Assembly (NCBI GenBank): GCA_030432035.1 | Contig: JAUIHO010000002.1 | Span: 1-58,560, forward strand | Direction of reading: 5' to 3' | Length of the DNA: 58,560 nucleotides | Origin: Phycisphaerae bacterium | GTDB taxonomy: Bacteria; Planctomycetota; Phycisphaerae; UBA1845; UTPLA1 | Translations under genes and position numbers: made by a program | Part shown: positions 17,271 to 24,810 of the stretch, piece by piece | Layout: every line of letters starts with the position of its first letter | Numbering within the stretch: the first letter of the stretch is position 1 | Notes under the pieces: generated by a model | Told to the model about the DNA's origin: nothing | Seen by the model: only the letters and a program-made list of their open reading frames with translations | Database searches by the model: none

Positions 17271-18530
17271 ATGACCGACTCATACGATTGCATTGTGTTA
17301 GGCGGCGGCCCCGCAGGGGCGACGGCGGCGGCATTGGTCGCGCAGCAAGGGCACAAGGTGCTCGTGCTCGAACGCAGCGAGTTCCCTCGGCACCATGTCG
17401 GCGAATCACTCATGCCGCAGACTTACTGGACGTTCAAGCGTCTCGGCGTGCTCGATAAGCTGAAGTCCTCGTCCTTCGTCACCAAAGAAAGCGTGCAGTT
17501 CGTCACCGACACGGGCAAAGAGTCGGTCCCGTTCTACTTCACCGATCGCGACCCCAACGAATGGTCGCAAACCTGGCAGGTGCGGCGCGACGAATTCGAC
17601 AAGATGATGCTCGACAACGCGGCCGACAAAGGTGCGGAAGTCGTGTATCGCGCATCGGTTCGGGAAGTGATCTTCGATGGCGACCAAGCCGTCGGCGTGA
17701 AGGCGACTGTCAAGGGCGAAAGCAAGACGTTCATGGGCCGCGTCATCGTCGATGCAACGGGGCAATCGGGCTTGCTCTCGCGTCAACTCAATCTGCGGTA
17801 CGCCGACAGTTGCCTGAAAAACGCATCGATATATAGCCACTATCGCGTGCAAGAAATGGAGCAAGGTCGCAACGCCGGCGCCACCATCATCATGCACACG
17901 AAGGATCGCAACGGTTGGTTCTGGTGGATTCCGCTGCGGCATGAAGACAACTTGGTCAGCGTCGGTGTGGTTGCGCCGCCTGCATACCTATGTGCCGGTC
18001 GGGGTGACGATCCGGCGCTAACGCTCGAAGAAGAAATCGCCAATTGCCCGGGCCTCAAGAGCCGCCTGGCCGGTGCCGAACAGGTCGGCAAGACCTATAT
18101 CACGGCCGATTTTTCGTATCGATCCAAGAAGGTCGCCGGCGACGGCTGGGTGCTGATTGGCGATGCCTTCGGCTTTCTCGACCCGGTCTATTCCTCCGGC
18201 GTGATGCTCGCCCTCAAAAGCGGTGAATATGCCGCCGACTGCATCACCGCAGGCCTGAAAGACGGCGACGTTTCCGGCAGTCGGCTCGGTGCATTCGGCC
18301 CGCGATTGGTGGCCGGTATGCAGACCATTCGCCAACTCGTCTATGCCTTCTATAATCGCGACTTCAGTATCGGATCCTTCGTGAAGGATCACCCGCAATA
18401 CAGCGATCACATCGTGCGCATTCTCATCGGCGATGTGTTCAATAGCGAAGTGGGTGAAGTCTTCGATGCCATGCGCGAACGCATTGCCCTTCCCGACGAC
18501 ATCGGTCTGGAAGAAGGCGTGCCGGCCTGA
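17271..18530 (+). CDS. FAD-dependent oxidoreductase of the halogenase / geranylgeranyl-reductase superfamily
   Basis: The 419-residue protein begins with the FAD-binding 'CIVLGGGPAGATAAALVAQQG' (about residues 5-25) and has 'RHHVGESLMPQ', the usual GESL motif of flavin halogenases and related monooxygenases. It carries W216-F-W218-W-I220-P221, which fits the WxWxIP motif of flavin-dependent halogenases, and the second FAD motif 'GDAFGFLDPVYSSGVMLA'. In known enzymes FADH2 and oxygen yield hypohalous acid that attacks a phenol or indole. Homologues also include reductases and hydroxylases, so halogenation is only a possibility. A 224-base gap with no clear ribosome site separates it from the chorismate-lyase-like gene. 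Confidence 0.82.
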   Translation: MTDSYDCIVLGGGPAGATAAALVAQQGHKVLVLERSEFPRHHVGESLMPQTYWTFKRLGVLDKLKSSSFVTKESVQFVTDTGKESVPFYFTDRDPNEWSQTWQVRRDEFDKMMLDNAADKGAEVVYRASVREVIFDGDQAVGVKATVKGESKTFMGRVIVDATGQSGLLSRQLNLRYADSCLKNASIYSHYRVQEMEQGRNAGATIIMHTKDRNGWFWWIPLRHEDNLVSVGVVAPPAYLCAGRGDDPALTLEEEIANCPGLKSRLAGAEQVGKTYITADFSYRSKKVAGDGWVLIGDAFGFLDPVYSSGVMLALKSGEYAADCITAGLKDGDVSGSRLGAFGPRLVAGMQTIRQLVYAFYNRDFSIGSFVKDHPQYSDHIVRILIGDVFNSEVGEVFDAMRERIALPDDIGLEEGVPA

Positions 18531-18541
18531 CGGGAACCTGC

Positions 18542-18796
18542 ATGAAATACCTGGTCTATCTCCTCTTCTTTGCGTTGGTGATTGCCCATCATGATTTCTG
18601 GTGGTGGGATCAACACCGTCCATTCATTTTTGGCACGATACCCGTGGGCTTGGCTTGGCACGTCGGCATTTCGCTCGGCGCGGCCTTCGTCGGCATCCTC
18701 GGTATTCTGTTTTGTTGGCCCGTGGATGACGACGAAGAAGAAGCCCTCATCGACGCTGCCGCCAATACTCCTACACCAAATCAGGAGCATTCATGA
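18542..18796 (+). CDS. Small membrane protein, DUF3311-like
   Basis: The 84-residue product has two predicted membrane spans: 'YLVYLLFFALVIAHHDFWWW' at the N-terminus and 'GLAWHVGISLGAAFVGILGILFCW' at about 37-60. A short acidic tail ('DDDEEEALIDA') follows. Small proteins of the DUF3311 type are found directly before sodium:solute symporter genes and probably act as a subunit or stabiliser. Here the stop overlaps the symporter ATG (ATGA), which supports this pairing. A short gap of 11 bases links it to the FAD enzyme upstream. Confidence 0.75.
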   Translation: MKYLVYLLFFALVIAHHDFWWWDQHRPFIFGTIPVGLAWHVGISLGAAFVGILGILFCWPVDDDEEEALIDAAANTPTPNQEHS

Positions 18797-20433
18797 TTGC
18801 TCAAGCCGCCGGTAACTCCGGCATGGTCTCGCTGGTCGTGATCGTGTGTTACATGATCATGCTGATCGCGCTGGGCTACTTCGCCAGCCGCAGCTTCAAA
18901 GGCACCAGCGCCGACTACTTCGTTGCCTCGCGCGGCATCGGTCCGTTTGTTCTACTGATGTCGCTGTTCGGCACGACGATGACGGCCTTTGCCATCATCG
19001 GTAGCTCCGGTGAAGCGTATAACGCGGGCATCGGTGTGTACGGCAAAATGGTGTCGTGGTCGGGGATATTCCACTCGTTCTGTTTCTTCCTCGTCGGCAT
19101 CAAGCTGTGGCGCTTGGGTAAACAGCACGGCTACATGACGCAAATCCAGTTCTTTCGCGATCGATTCGAATCGAACAACATCGGCCTGTTGCTGTTTCCG
19201 ATTCTGGTCGGGTTGATCATTCCGTATTTGTTAATGGGCGTGATCGGCGGCGCGACGGCGATTGAAAAAATCACGAGCGGGGCGTTTCCGGAGATGTTCG
19301 CCGCCACCAAGGGCGGTCTGCCGTTTTGGGCGGGCGGCCTGATGATGTGCGTCGTCGTGTTGATCTATATCTTCTACGGCGGTGTGCGCGGCGCGGCGTG
19401 GGCGAATGCGTTGCAGACGTCGATCTTTGTCGTACTCGGAATTGTGATGTTCGTGGCCATCGCCAACAAACTCGGCGGTCCGGCTGCTGCGACCGAGCAA
19501 GTCGCGAAGTACAACCCGTCGTATTTGAAGGTGTCGATATCCGAGGCCGATCACGAACGCTTCCTCGCGCAACAAGCCGCGTTTGAGGCGGGCGAAAGCA
19601 AGGTCCAACCGCGCGAGCCGGAAGAAATTCCACCGCTGATCTTCCTCACGTACATGTTCATCCCGTTCAGCGTGGCCATGTTCCCGCACTTGTTTCAACA
19701 CTGGCTCACAGCCAAGAGCGCATCGTCATTCAAGCTGTCGGTCGTGATGCATCCGCTGCTCATGATGTTGACGTGGTTGCCGTGCGTGCTCATCGGGATA
19801 TGGGCGACATCGGCGACCATGCCGGATGGATCGTTGGTGATTCCGATCGGCACGCCGCAGAACTCGGTCCTGCCGATCATGATTGCCAAGTTGGTAAAGT
19901 CGCCGGTCCTCGGCGGCTTGGTGACGGCGGGCGTGTTGGCCGCGATCATGTCCAGCCTCGATTCGCAGTTCATGTGCCTCGGCAGCATCTTCACCAACGA
20001 CATCGTCGGTCACTACGTCGCTCACGATAAGCTCACCGATAAGACCAAGGTCTTGCTCGGTCGCGGATTCATCGTCGTGATTGTTGCGATTACGTACCTA
20101 CTGGCGTTGCAGTTACGCGGAGCCAGCGTCTTTAAGTTGGGCGTTTGGTGCTTTACCGGCTTCGCGTCGCTGGCGCCGTTGGTGTTCGGCGCGTTGTATT
20201 GGAAGCGGATTAGTAAGATTGGCGCGTATGCGACGATTCTTACAGCCGTGGTCGTCGGCGGTTACTTGTTCTGGGATGCGTCGCGACTGGAAGGCACCAA
20301 AGACCCAACGATCTTCGGTGTGATGCCGGTCGCCGTGATCTTCGCCGCATCGACCGTCGCGATGTTTGTCGTGTCGTTGATGACGCCCGCACCAAGTCAT
20401 GCGACGTTGAAGAAGTTTTTCAAGAACCCGTAG
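18793..20433 (+). CDS. Sodium:solute symporter (SSS family)
   Basis: The 546-residue protein has about 13 hydrophobic spans. It carries SSS family signatures: 'YFVASRGIGPFVLLMSLFGTTMTAFAIIGSSGEAYNAG' near the N-terminus, 'FYGGVRGAAWANALQTSIFVVLGI' in the middle and 'GVLAAIMSSLDSQFMCLGSIFTNDI' in the second half. It should couple sodium entry to uptake of an organic solute such as a carboxylate, amino acid or sugar; the substrate cannot be told. AGGAG precedes the ATG by 6 bases, and the start overlaps the DUF3311-like gene. Whether the transported solute belongs to the upstream aromatic genes is unknown. Confidence 0.9.
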   Translation: MIAQAAGNSGMVSLVVIVCYMIMLIALGYFASRSFKGTSADYFVASRGIGPFVLLMSLFGTTMTAFAIIGSSGEAYNAGIGVYGKMVSWSGIFHSFCFFLVGIKLWRLGKQHGYMTQIQFFRDRFESNNIGLLLFPILVGLIIPYLLMGVIGGATAIEKITSGAFPEMFAATKGGLPFWAGGLMMCVVVLIYIFYGGVRGAAWANALQTSIFVVLGIVMFVAIANKLGGPAAATEQVAKYNPSYLKVSISEADHERFLAQQAAFEAGESKVQPREPEEIPPLIFLTYMFIPFSVAMFPHLFQHWLTAKSASSFKLSVVMHPLLMMLTWLPCVLIGIWATSATMPDGSLVIPIGTPQNSVLPIMIAKLVKSPVLGGLVTAGVLAAIMSSLDSQFMCLGSIFTNDIVGHYVAHDKLTDKTKVLLGRGFIVVIVAITYLLALQLRGASVFKLGVWCFTGFASLAPLVFGALYWKRISKIGAYATILTAVVVGGYLFWDASRLEGTKDPTIFGVMPVAVIFAASTVAMFVVSLMTPAPSHATLKKFFKNP

Positions 20434-20491
20434 AGGCGAGCCTGCGTCGTTCGCAAGTCGCAAGCAAGCCTTTTCGCTAAAGGGTCATTAG

Positions 20492-20572
20492 AGTCAGCTT
20501 GCGTTGTTGAGTGCCACAAGTCAGCCTGCTTTGGGTGCCACTGGTCAGCTTGCTGCCAGTGCGACCACGGCG
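20492..20572. repeat. Tandem imperfect repeat (GTCAGCnTGC ... GTGCCAC)
   Basis: Three units of about 24-27 bases begin with GTCAGCTTGC, GTCAGCCTGC and GTCAGCTTGC at 20493, 20520 and 20544; the first two contain GTGCCAC and the third GTGCGACCAC. Similar short repeats occur between genes in planctomycete genomes. The surrounding 270-base gap has no gene of its own. Confidence 0.7.
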
Positions 20573-20700
20573 TAACCGTCGTCAATTTCCGAGACGGTTC
20601 GCTATTTCGATAAGCAACCGCATCCTCCGAACGAATCAATCCTGTAACAAACCTTCGTCTGGCCGTTTCAAAACCCACCGATAACCGAATAACCCAAACC

Positions 20701-21111
20701 ATGCCGCTTACCTTCAACTACACCCGCCGCATCAGCTTTGCCGAGACCGACATGGCCGGCGTGATGCACTTCTCAAACTACTTTCGCCTAATGGAAGAGG
20801 CCGAACACGCCATGTTTCGCGACATGGGCATGAGCGTCGTGCAGCCGCGCGACGACGGCGGCATCGTGAGTTGGCCGCGCATCCGCGTCGAGTGCGAATA
20901 CCGTGGGCCGATCCGTTTCGAGGAAGAGGTCACGATCCATCTCACCATCACGCGCATCGGCAGCAAGTCGGTCAGCTACACCGCCGAATTCGAGCGTGAC
21001 GGTCGCACCGCGGCCGAAGGGCAGGTAACGATGGTGTGTTGCCTGATGCGCGACGGCAGCTTCAAGTCGATCGATATCCCCGAAGACATCCGCGCCCGGT
21101 TTCACAAATAG
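20701..21111 (+). CDS. 4HBT/YbgC-type acyl-CoA thioesterase
   Basis: The 136-residue protein is a hot-dog-fold thioesterase. It has 'FAETDMAGVMHFSNYFRLMEEAEHAMF' with the catalytic Asp (D17) and the conserved HFSNY, followed by 'VECEYRGPIRFEEEVTIHLTITRIGSKSVSYTAEF'. Relatives hydrolyse 4-hydroxybenzoyl-CoA or short and medium acyl-CoA or acyl-ACP. The full length is normal. It is co-oriented with the upstream genes, but 267 bases of repeats lie between it and the symporter, so membership of the same transcription unit is uncertain. A stand-alone housekeeping role (Tol-Pal-associated YbgC) is less likely because no tol genes are near. Confidence 0.87.
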   Translation: MPLTFNYTRRISFAETDMAGVMHFSNYFRLMEEAEHAMFRDMGMSVVQPRDDGGIVSWPRIRVECEYRGPIRFEEEVTIHLTITRIGSKSVSYTAEFERDGRTAAEGQVTMVCCLMRDGSFKSIDIPEDIRARFHK

Positions 21112-21282
21112 ACCGGCGACGCATCCGGCTGGGTTCCTGCGGCAATCTCGCACTTCGGCTACACTCCCACACGCGCGGAAAAAGCGAACCATAGCTATAC
21201 CAATGGTTGCATATGGTTCCCGCTTGGTAGAGTGCGTCCAACGACGCATCAATCTGATTTTGAATCCAACTGGGAGGCATCC

Positions 21283-21852
21283 ATGAAGAATATTTGGATC
21301 TATTACGTTATCGGTACCATCCTCTGCTGGGGTGCGTATGTGCCGATCATCCACCTTGGCCAACTGAAGTTCATTACTGAAGATTCGCCCGTGAAGGGCT
21401 CGTTGCGAGCGTTTATGTTCGTGGGCGTGGCTTACTTCATCATGGCCATCGTCGTTCCATGTATCTGGATATTCGTCATGAAAAACGAACCGGCCAAATT
21501 CCCAACATCGGGAATGAGCTGGTCGACGTTTGCAGGCGCGCTAGGGGCCGCGGGGGCGTTGGGAGTTATCCTGGCGCTGAATTCCGGCGGCAAGCCGTAC
21601 ACCGTTCCGCCGTTGGTGTTTGCCGGCGCGCCGATCATGAGCGTGTTTGTCGGTATGTTGCTCGATCCGCCCAAGGCAATGCCGAAGTGGCCCTTCTTCG
21701 CGGGTATCGTTCTCGCTGCGGCGGGCGCTGCGTTGGTACTCGTGTTTAAACCGGCAGGCAGCCACGCAAAGCCCGCCAAGCCCGATGCGCAAACCACGCA
21801 ACATATCGAGGCGCCGACCGAATCGGCTGCCGGACCGTCGTCGAATACGTAA
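21283..21852 (+). CDS. Small EamA-like integral membrane protein
   Basis: The 189-residue product has about five membrane spans, the first at 'IWIYYVIGTILCWGAYVPII' and the last at 'FFAGIVLAAAGAALVLVF', and a polar tail rich in Lys, Pro and Thr. The pattern resembles half of a drug/metabolite transporter (EamA) protein, but no transport signature is certain. The ATG at 21283 was chosen over an upstream in-frame start because GGGAGG lies 5 bases before it and the first span then begins at residue 3. Confidence 0.7.
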   Translation: MKNIWIYYVIGTILCWGAYVPIIHLGQLKFITEDSPVKGSLRAFMFVGVAYFIMAIVVPCIWIFVMKNEPAKFPTSGMSWSTFAGALGAAGALGVILALNSGGKPYTVPPLVFAGAPIMSVFVGMLLDPPKAMPKWPFFAGIVLAAAGAALVLVFKPAGSHAKPAKPDAQTTQHIEAPTESAAGPSSNT

Positions 21853-22055
21853 CCGGCAACCGTGCGTAGCAGTAGGGTGGTTAATCTACTTCGCGGTACG
21901 TGGGGCTGAACCAAGTTACGGTGATTACCACAGGCATCGGCAAGGTGACGACGTCAGGCCGCAAAAAGGTACCGAAATACGACGCTGACAGCGTACCGGA
22001 ATGTGTTCGTTGACGTGTGTTCGACCATGATGATGCAATACTGCCAACGCGATCG

Positions 22056-22177
22056 CGCAACGGGTGCCCCTGCCCTTCCAGGGCTGGGGGACCATAGCGC
22101 GCGACACGCTTCCGAACAGCGCTCTTGCGCACCGGGTGCCCCTGCCCCTCTGGGGCTGGGGGACAATCGCGCGCGAC
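22056..22177. repeat. Tandem pair of GGGTGCCCC hairpin repeats
   Basis: Two copies of a hairpin repeat sit 71 bases apart, with cores at 22061-22092 and 22132-22163. Each reads GGGTGCCCCTGCCC, then a short loop, then GGGCTGGGGGAC, and both are followed by a similar GCGCGCGAC tail. The whole unit of about 50 bases is duplicated. Related copies lie at 38633-38663, 39461-39494 and 52219-52250. Confidence 0.85.
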
Positions 22178-23392
22178 GCAACCTCAACAAAGAAGCTCGA
22201 CCGCACCGAAGCACCCAACTCATCCAATCCCTCTGCATCCTCTCGGTGTCGCTCAAACAACGACAACAGCGCGAACAACAAATCCAACAAGTCAACGCCA
22301 ACGGCTAACGAAACTTCGATACCCACCGACGATTGGTCGATGTATCGCGGCAACCCGCAACTCACCGGCGTTGCCGAATCCACCCTCACGCCGCCCCTAA
22401 CGCAGCGTTGGCGTGTCTCACCCGCACAAGGCGAAACGGTCGCGTTCGTCGCGACGGCGGCCATCGTCGACGATCGCGTTTACATCGGTCACGACTTCGG
22501 CACGTTCTACGCGCTCGACCTTTCTGATGGCAGCGTCGTTTGGCAATTCGACGAGACCGACGAAGCTGCGATCAACAGTTCTGCATTGGTTCACGACGGC
22601 AAGGTTTACTTCGGCGATGGCTACGGCGTGATGTATTGTCTCGCCGCCGACAGCGGCAAGCTGCTATGGAAGTTCGATAGCAAAAACGAGATCGTCTCAT
22701 CGCCCAATCTCACGCCCGACGGTCTCATCGTGTTCGGTTCCACCGGCGGCAGCATTTATGCCCTGAAAGCCGACAGCGGCGAAAAGGTATGGGAATACCG
22801 TACGGAAGATCAGGTGCAGGGGACTGTGGGGATCGCGGATGGCGTCTGCCTGATCGGTGGCTGCGATGGTCGCCTGCACGTCATCGACGCCAAAACGGGC
22901 GAGGGTCGCCGCAAGATACCGATCGACGGTCAGACCGGCGGGGCGGTCGCGATTTCGGGCACGTCGGCCTTTCTGGGCACCTTCGGCAACGAGGTGTTGG
23001 GCTTCGACTGGGCCGATGGAAAAGTTCGTTGGCGCTACCGTGACGAAGAGCGAGAGTTTCCGTTTTTCTCTTCGGCGTCTATCGCGGACGGCACCGTCTA
23101 TATCGGTGGCCGCGACAAGCGACTGCACGCCATCAACGCAGCCACCGGCGAACGTCGGTGGGTGTTTCAGGCTCGTGCCAAAATCGATAGCTCTCCGGTT
23201 ATCAGCGGCCCGTTGGTGTACGTCGGCTCACACGATGGCCGTTTGTACGCTGTGAACCGCGAATCCGGAGCGCGCACGTGGTATTTTGAGGTCGGTAGCC
23301 CGATCTCGGCGTCGCCTGCGATTGCGCGGGGCGTCTTGGTCGTGGGCACCGAAGATGGGGCAATTTATTGCCTGGAACCGGGGAAGACCTGA
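22064..23392 (+). CDS. PQQ-like beta-propeller protein (start uncertain)
   Basis: From about residue 90 the product is a clear seven- or eight-bladed beta-propeller of the PQQ/BamB-like type. It has repeats such as 'VYIGHDFGTFYALDLSDGSVVWQF', 'YCLAADSGKLLWKFDS' and 'LYAVNRESGARTWYFEVGS', and begins 'WSMYRGNPQLTGVAESTL' as relatives do. Such proteins often act as protein-interaction scaffolds outside the cytoplasm. The first 90 residues of the open frame read through the two hairpin repeats at 22056-22177 and an Asn/Ser-rich stretch, with no signal peptide. The true start is therefore unclear and may have been lost or altered by repeat insertion. The GTG at 22064 is only the longest frame. Confidence 0.75.
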   Translation: MPLPFQGWGTIARDTLPNSALAHRVPLPLWGWGTIARDATSTKKLDRTEAPNSSNPSASSRCRSNNDNSANNKSNKSTPTANETSIPTDDWSMYRGNPQLTGVAESTLTPPLTQRWRVSPAQGETVAFVATAAIVDDRVYIGHDFGTFYALDLSDGSVVWQFDETDEAAINSSALVHDGKVYFGDGYGVMYCLAADSGKLLWKFDSKNEIVSSPNLTPDGLIVFGSTGGSIYALKADSGEKVWEYRTEDQVQGTVGIADGVCLIGGCDGRLHVIDAKTGEGRRKIPIDGQTGGAVAISGTSAFLGTFGNEVLGFDWADGKVRWRYRDEEREFPFFSSASIADGTVYIGGRDKRLHAINAATGERRWVFQARAKIDSSPVISGPLVYVGSHDGRLYAVNRESGARTWYFEVGSPISASPAIARGVLVVGTEDGAIYCLEPGKT

Positions 23393-23400
23393 GGTAATTC

Positions 23401-23409
23401 TGCTATACT
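23401..23409 (+). promoter_or_regulatory. Extended -10 element upstream of the secreted protein gene
   Basis: TGCTATACT fits the extended -10 pattern (TGn-TATACT). It lies 110 bases before the ATG at 23519 and just after the stop of the beta-propeller gene. No good -35 is visible, which extended -10 promoters often lack. Confidence 0.4.
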
Positions 23410-23518
23410 GCCCGGTCATGTTGGCGGGTTTTCATCCGCCGCAATCGAACGCAAAACGAAACCTGATGTTCGTCAACACTCGACGCAATCGTCTGTCTCT
23501 TGAAAGGAGCCCGCGCTG

Positions 23519-24211
23519 ATGAAACTGCGTAACACCTTGCTGGCTGGAGCCATCGCCGCCATCCTTGCCGCACCGGCCTTTGCTCAATCCGAAACCCTGA
23601 ACGCCTACGAAAACGCGGATGTCGATAGCAGCTTCGACCTGCGCTTCGACGGCCTCGGCATCAACACGACGTCGCGCGTGATCTACACCCGCTTCAATCT
23701 TGAGATCGACCCCGAGGAAGGTACCGCCGGTTTTAGCAGCTACATTCAGGAAGTCGAACCGCTCGTTTTGCCGCTGGGCATTTCGACCGGCCGGTTGATG
23801 GTTGAAATCATCAGCTCGGAAGGCACCTACAACCGTAACTTCGGCACGTTCGAAACCAATGATGTCTATCGCATTTCGTTCGAAAACGACCTGAGCTTCT
23901 TCGGCTTCGAATCGCCGGTGGAATTCCCGGCTGTCTCGACCGGCACCGTCCGCAATGTGGGTGAAGAGCGCTTCATCGACATGGATTGGGAAGGCCAAGG
24001 TCAATTCGAAAACGCCGACAACCCGTCGGAGCCGTTTGAATACAACTATACCTGCTCGGTGAACACGGTCGTCGCCAACGACTTGGCCTCGATCCCGCCG
24101 ATCCCGACGACCCAAAGCTGCGCCAGCGGCATCCTGGGCATCTTCGGTTTCGCCACGTTCGGCATGGGCTTTATGGGCATGAAGCGAAGTGTTCGCCGCC
24201 GCCGCCGCTAA
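23519..24211 (+). CDS. Exported protein with possible Cys-type C-terminal sorting signal
   Basis: The 230-residue product has a clean signal peptide ('MKLRNTLLAGAIAAILAAPAFAQ'). The domain of about 175 residues that follows is rich in acidic and aromatic residues and has no recognised family. The last 31 residues have a tripartite layout: a Cys in 'QSCASG', a hydrophobic stretch ('ILGIFGFATFGMGFMGM') and a cluster of Arg at the very end ('RSVRRRRR'). This resembles CTERM signals such as MYXO-CTERM, where a Cys, a membrane helix and a basic tail direct cleavage and anchoring. GAAAGGAG precedes the ATG by about 8-9 bases. A strong terminator follows, so this is probably a single-gene, well-expressed unit. 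Confidence 0.75.
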   Translation: MKLRNTLLAGAIAAILAAPAFAQSETLNAYENADVDSSFDLRFDGLGINTTSRVIYTRFNLEIDPEEGTAGFSSYIQEVEPLVLPLGISTGRLMVEIISSEGTYNRNFGTFETNDVYRISFENDLSFFGFESPVEFPAVSTGTVRNVGEERFIDMDWEGQGQFENADNPSEPFEYNYTCSVNTVVANDLASIPPIPTTQSCASGILGIFGFATFGMGFMGMKRSVRRRRR

Positions 24212-24244
24212 GTTAGCGCGAGCGTGACAGAATTAGAAAATTGA

Positions 24245-24284
24245 AGCCGCCCGTTACGCCAAGTAACGGGCGGCTTTTTTATTT
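24245..24284 (+). terminator. Strong intrinsic terminator
   Basis: AGCCGCCCGTTAC at 24245-24257 pairs perfectly with 24263-24275 around a 5-base loop, and T6 follows. It ends the transcript of the exported protein gene. Confidence 0.92.
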
Positions 24285-24317
24285 GTACGCGACTTCCATT
24301 TAACGGCGTCTTATTGT

Positions 24318-24659
24318 TTATTGAGATTCGCCCAAATCAATCCTTCGTGCTTGATAGGTAATCTCCCACGAAGCCAAGAACACCAGCGCCTCATTCATTG
24401 CCAATTTGCGAACGAGGGTTGCAATCTCTTCGTCGGCAAATTCCTGATGATATCGAATCTCCAGCCGTCGCGGTCGAATCATTGCCGCCAGTGCGTTGCC
24501 TTGGTAGTTGTCTTCATAGGAAATGCCCTCTGCCTTTTGATCGCGATGCTCGCGGCTTTCGGGGAAGAAGATGATTCCGTTGGCATTTAGCACGGCCTTG
24601 GCGGCGTAGTGCGGTTCCGCTCGCAGCTTGTCGATGTAATCCAGCCCGCTGATGATCAT
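24318..24659 (-). CDS. Conserved-looking hypothetical protein
   Basis: The 113-residue soluble protein begins 'MIISGLDYIDKLRAEPHYAAKAVLNANGIIFFPES' and ends with an amphipathic helix segment 'ADEEIATLVRKLAMNEALVFLASWEI'. No family was recognised and no signal peptide or membrane span is present. A 21-codon frame from a GTG at 24721 ends in a TGA that overlaps this ATG, which may mark translational coupling to a short leader or the remnant of an upstream gene. There is no strong ribosome site in front of the ATG. Confidence 0.6.
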   Translation of the reverse strand: MIISGLDYIDKLRAEPHYAAKAVLNANGIIFFPESREHRDQKAEGISYEDNYQGNALAAMIRPRRLEIRYHQEFADEEIATLVRKLAMNEALVFLASWEITYQARRIDLGESQ

Positions 24660-24810
24660 TCGGATTCACCGCCAGATAATTTGAACGCAAACGGTAGCTG
24701 CGCGCTATTGGGCCACTTCACGATCTACTGCGATCGTGTGTCGATTACATGCATCCACCGGCTATTAGCTGGTGCCACATCGCAAGCATCGCTCTCAATC
24801 GTGAACGAAA

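Noticed and set aside
17108-17458. 116-codon plus-strand frame before the FAD enzyme
   Set aside because: Its second half overlaps the FAD-binding domain in another frame and is Arg-rich, as out-of-frame readings of this DNA are.
20500-20570. CRISPR array
   Set aside because: Units are contiguous and only 24-27 bases long without unique spacers, and no cas gene is near.
22003-22308. 101-codon frame upstream of the beta-propeller
   Set aside because: It reads through the hairpin repeats and has no family pattern; it was considered as an alternative start of the propeller gene but does not join it in frame.
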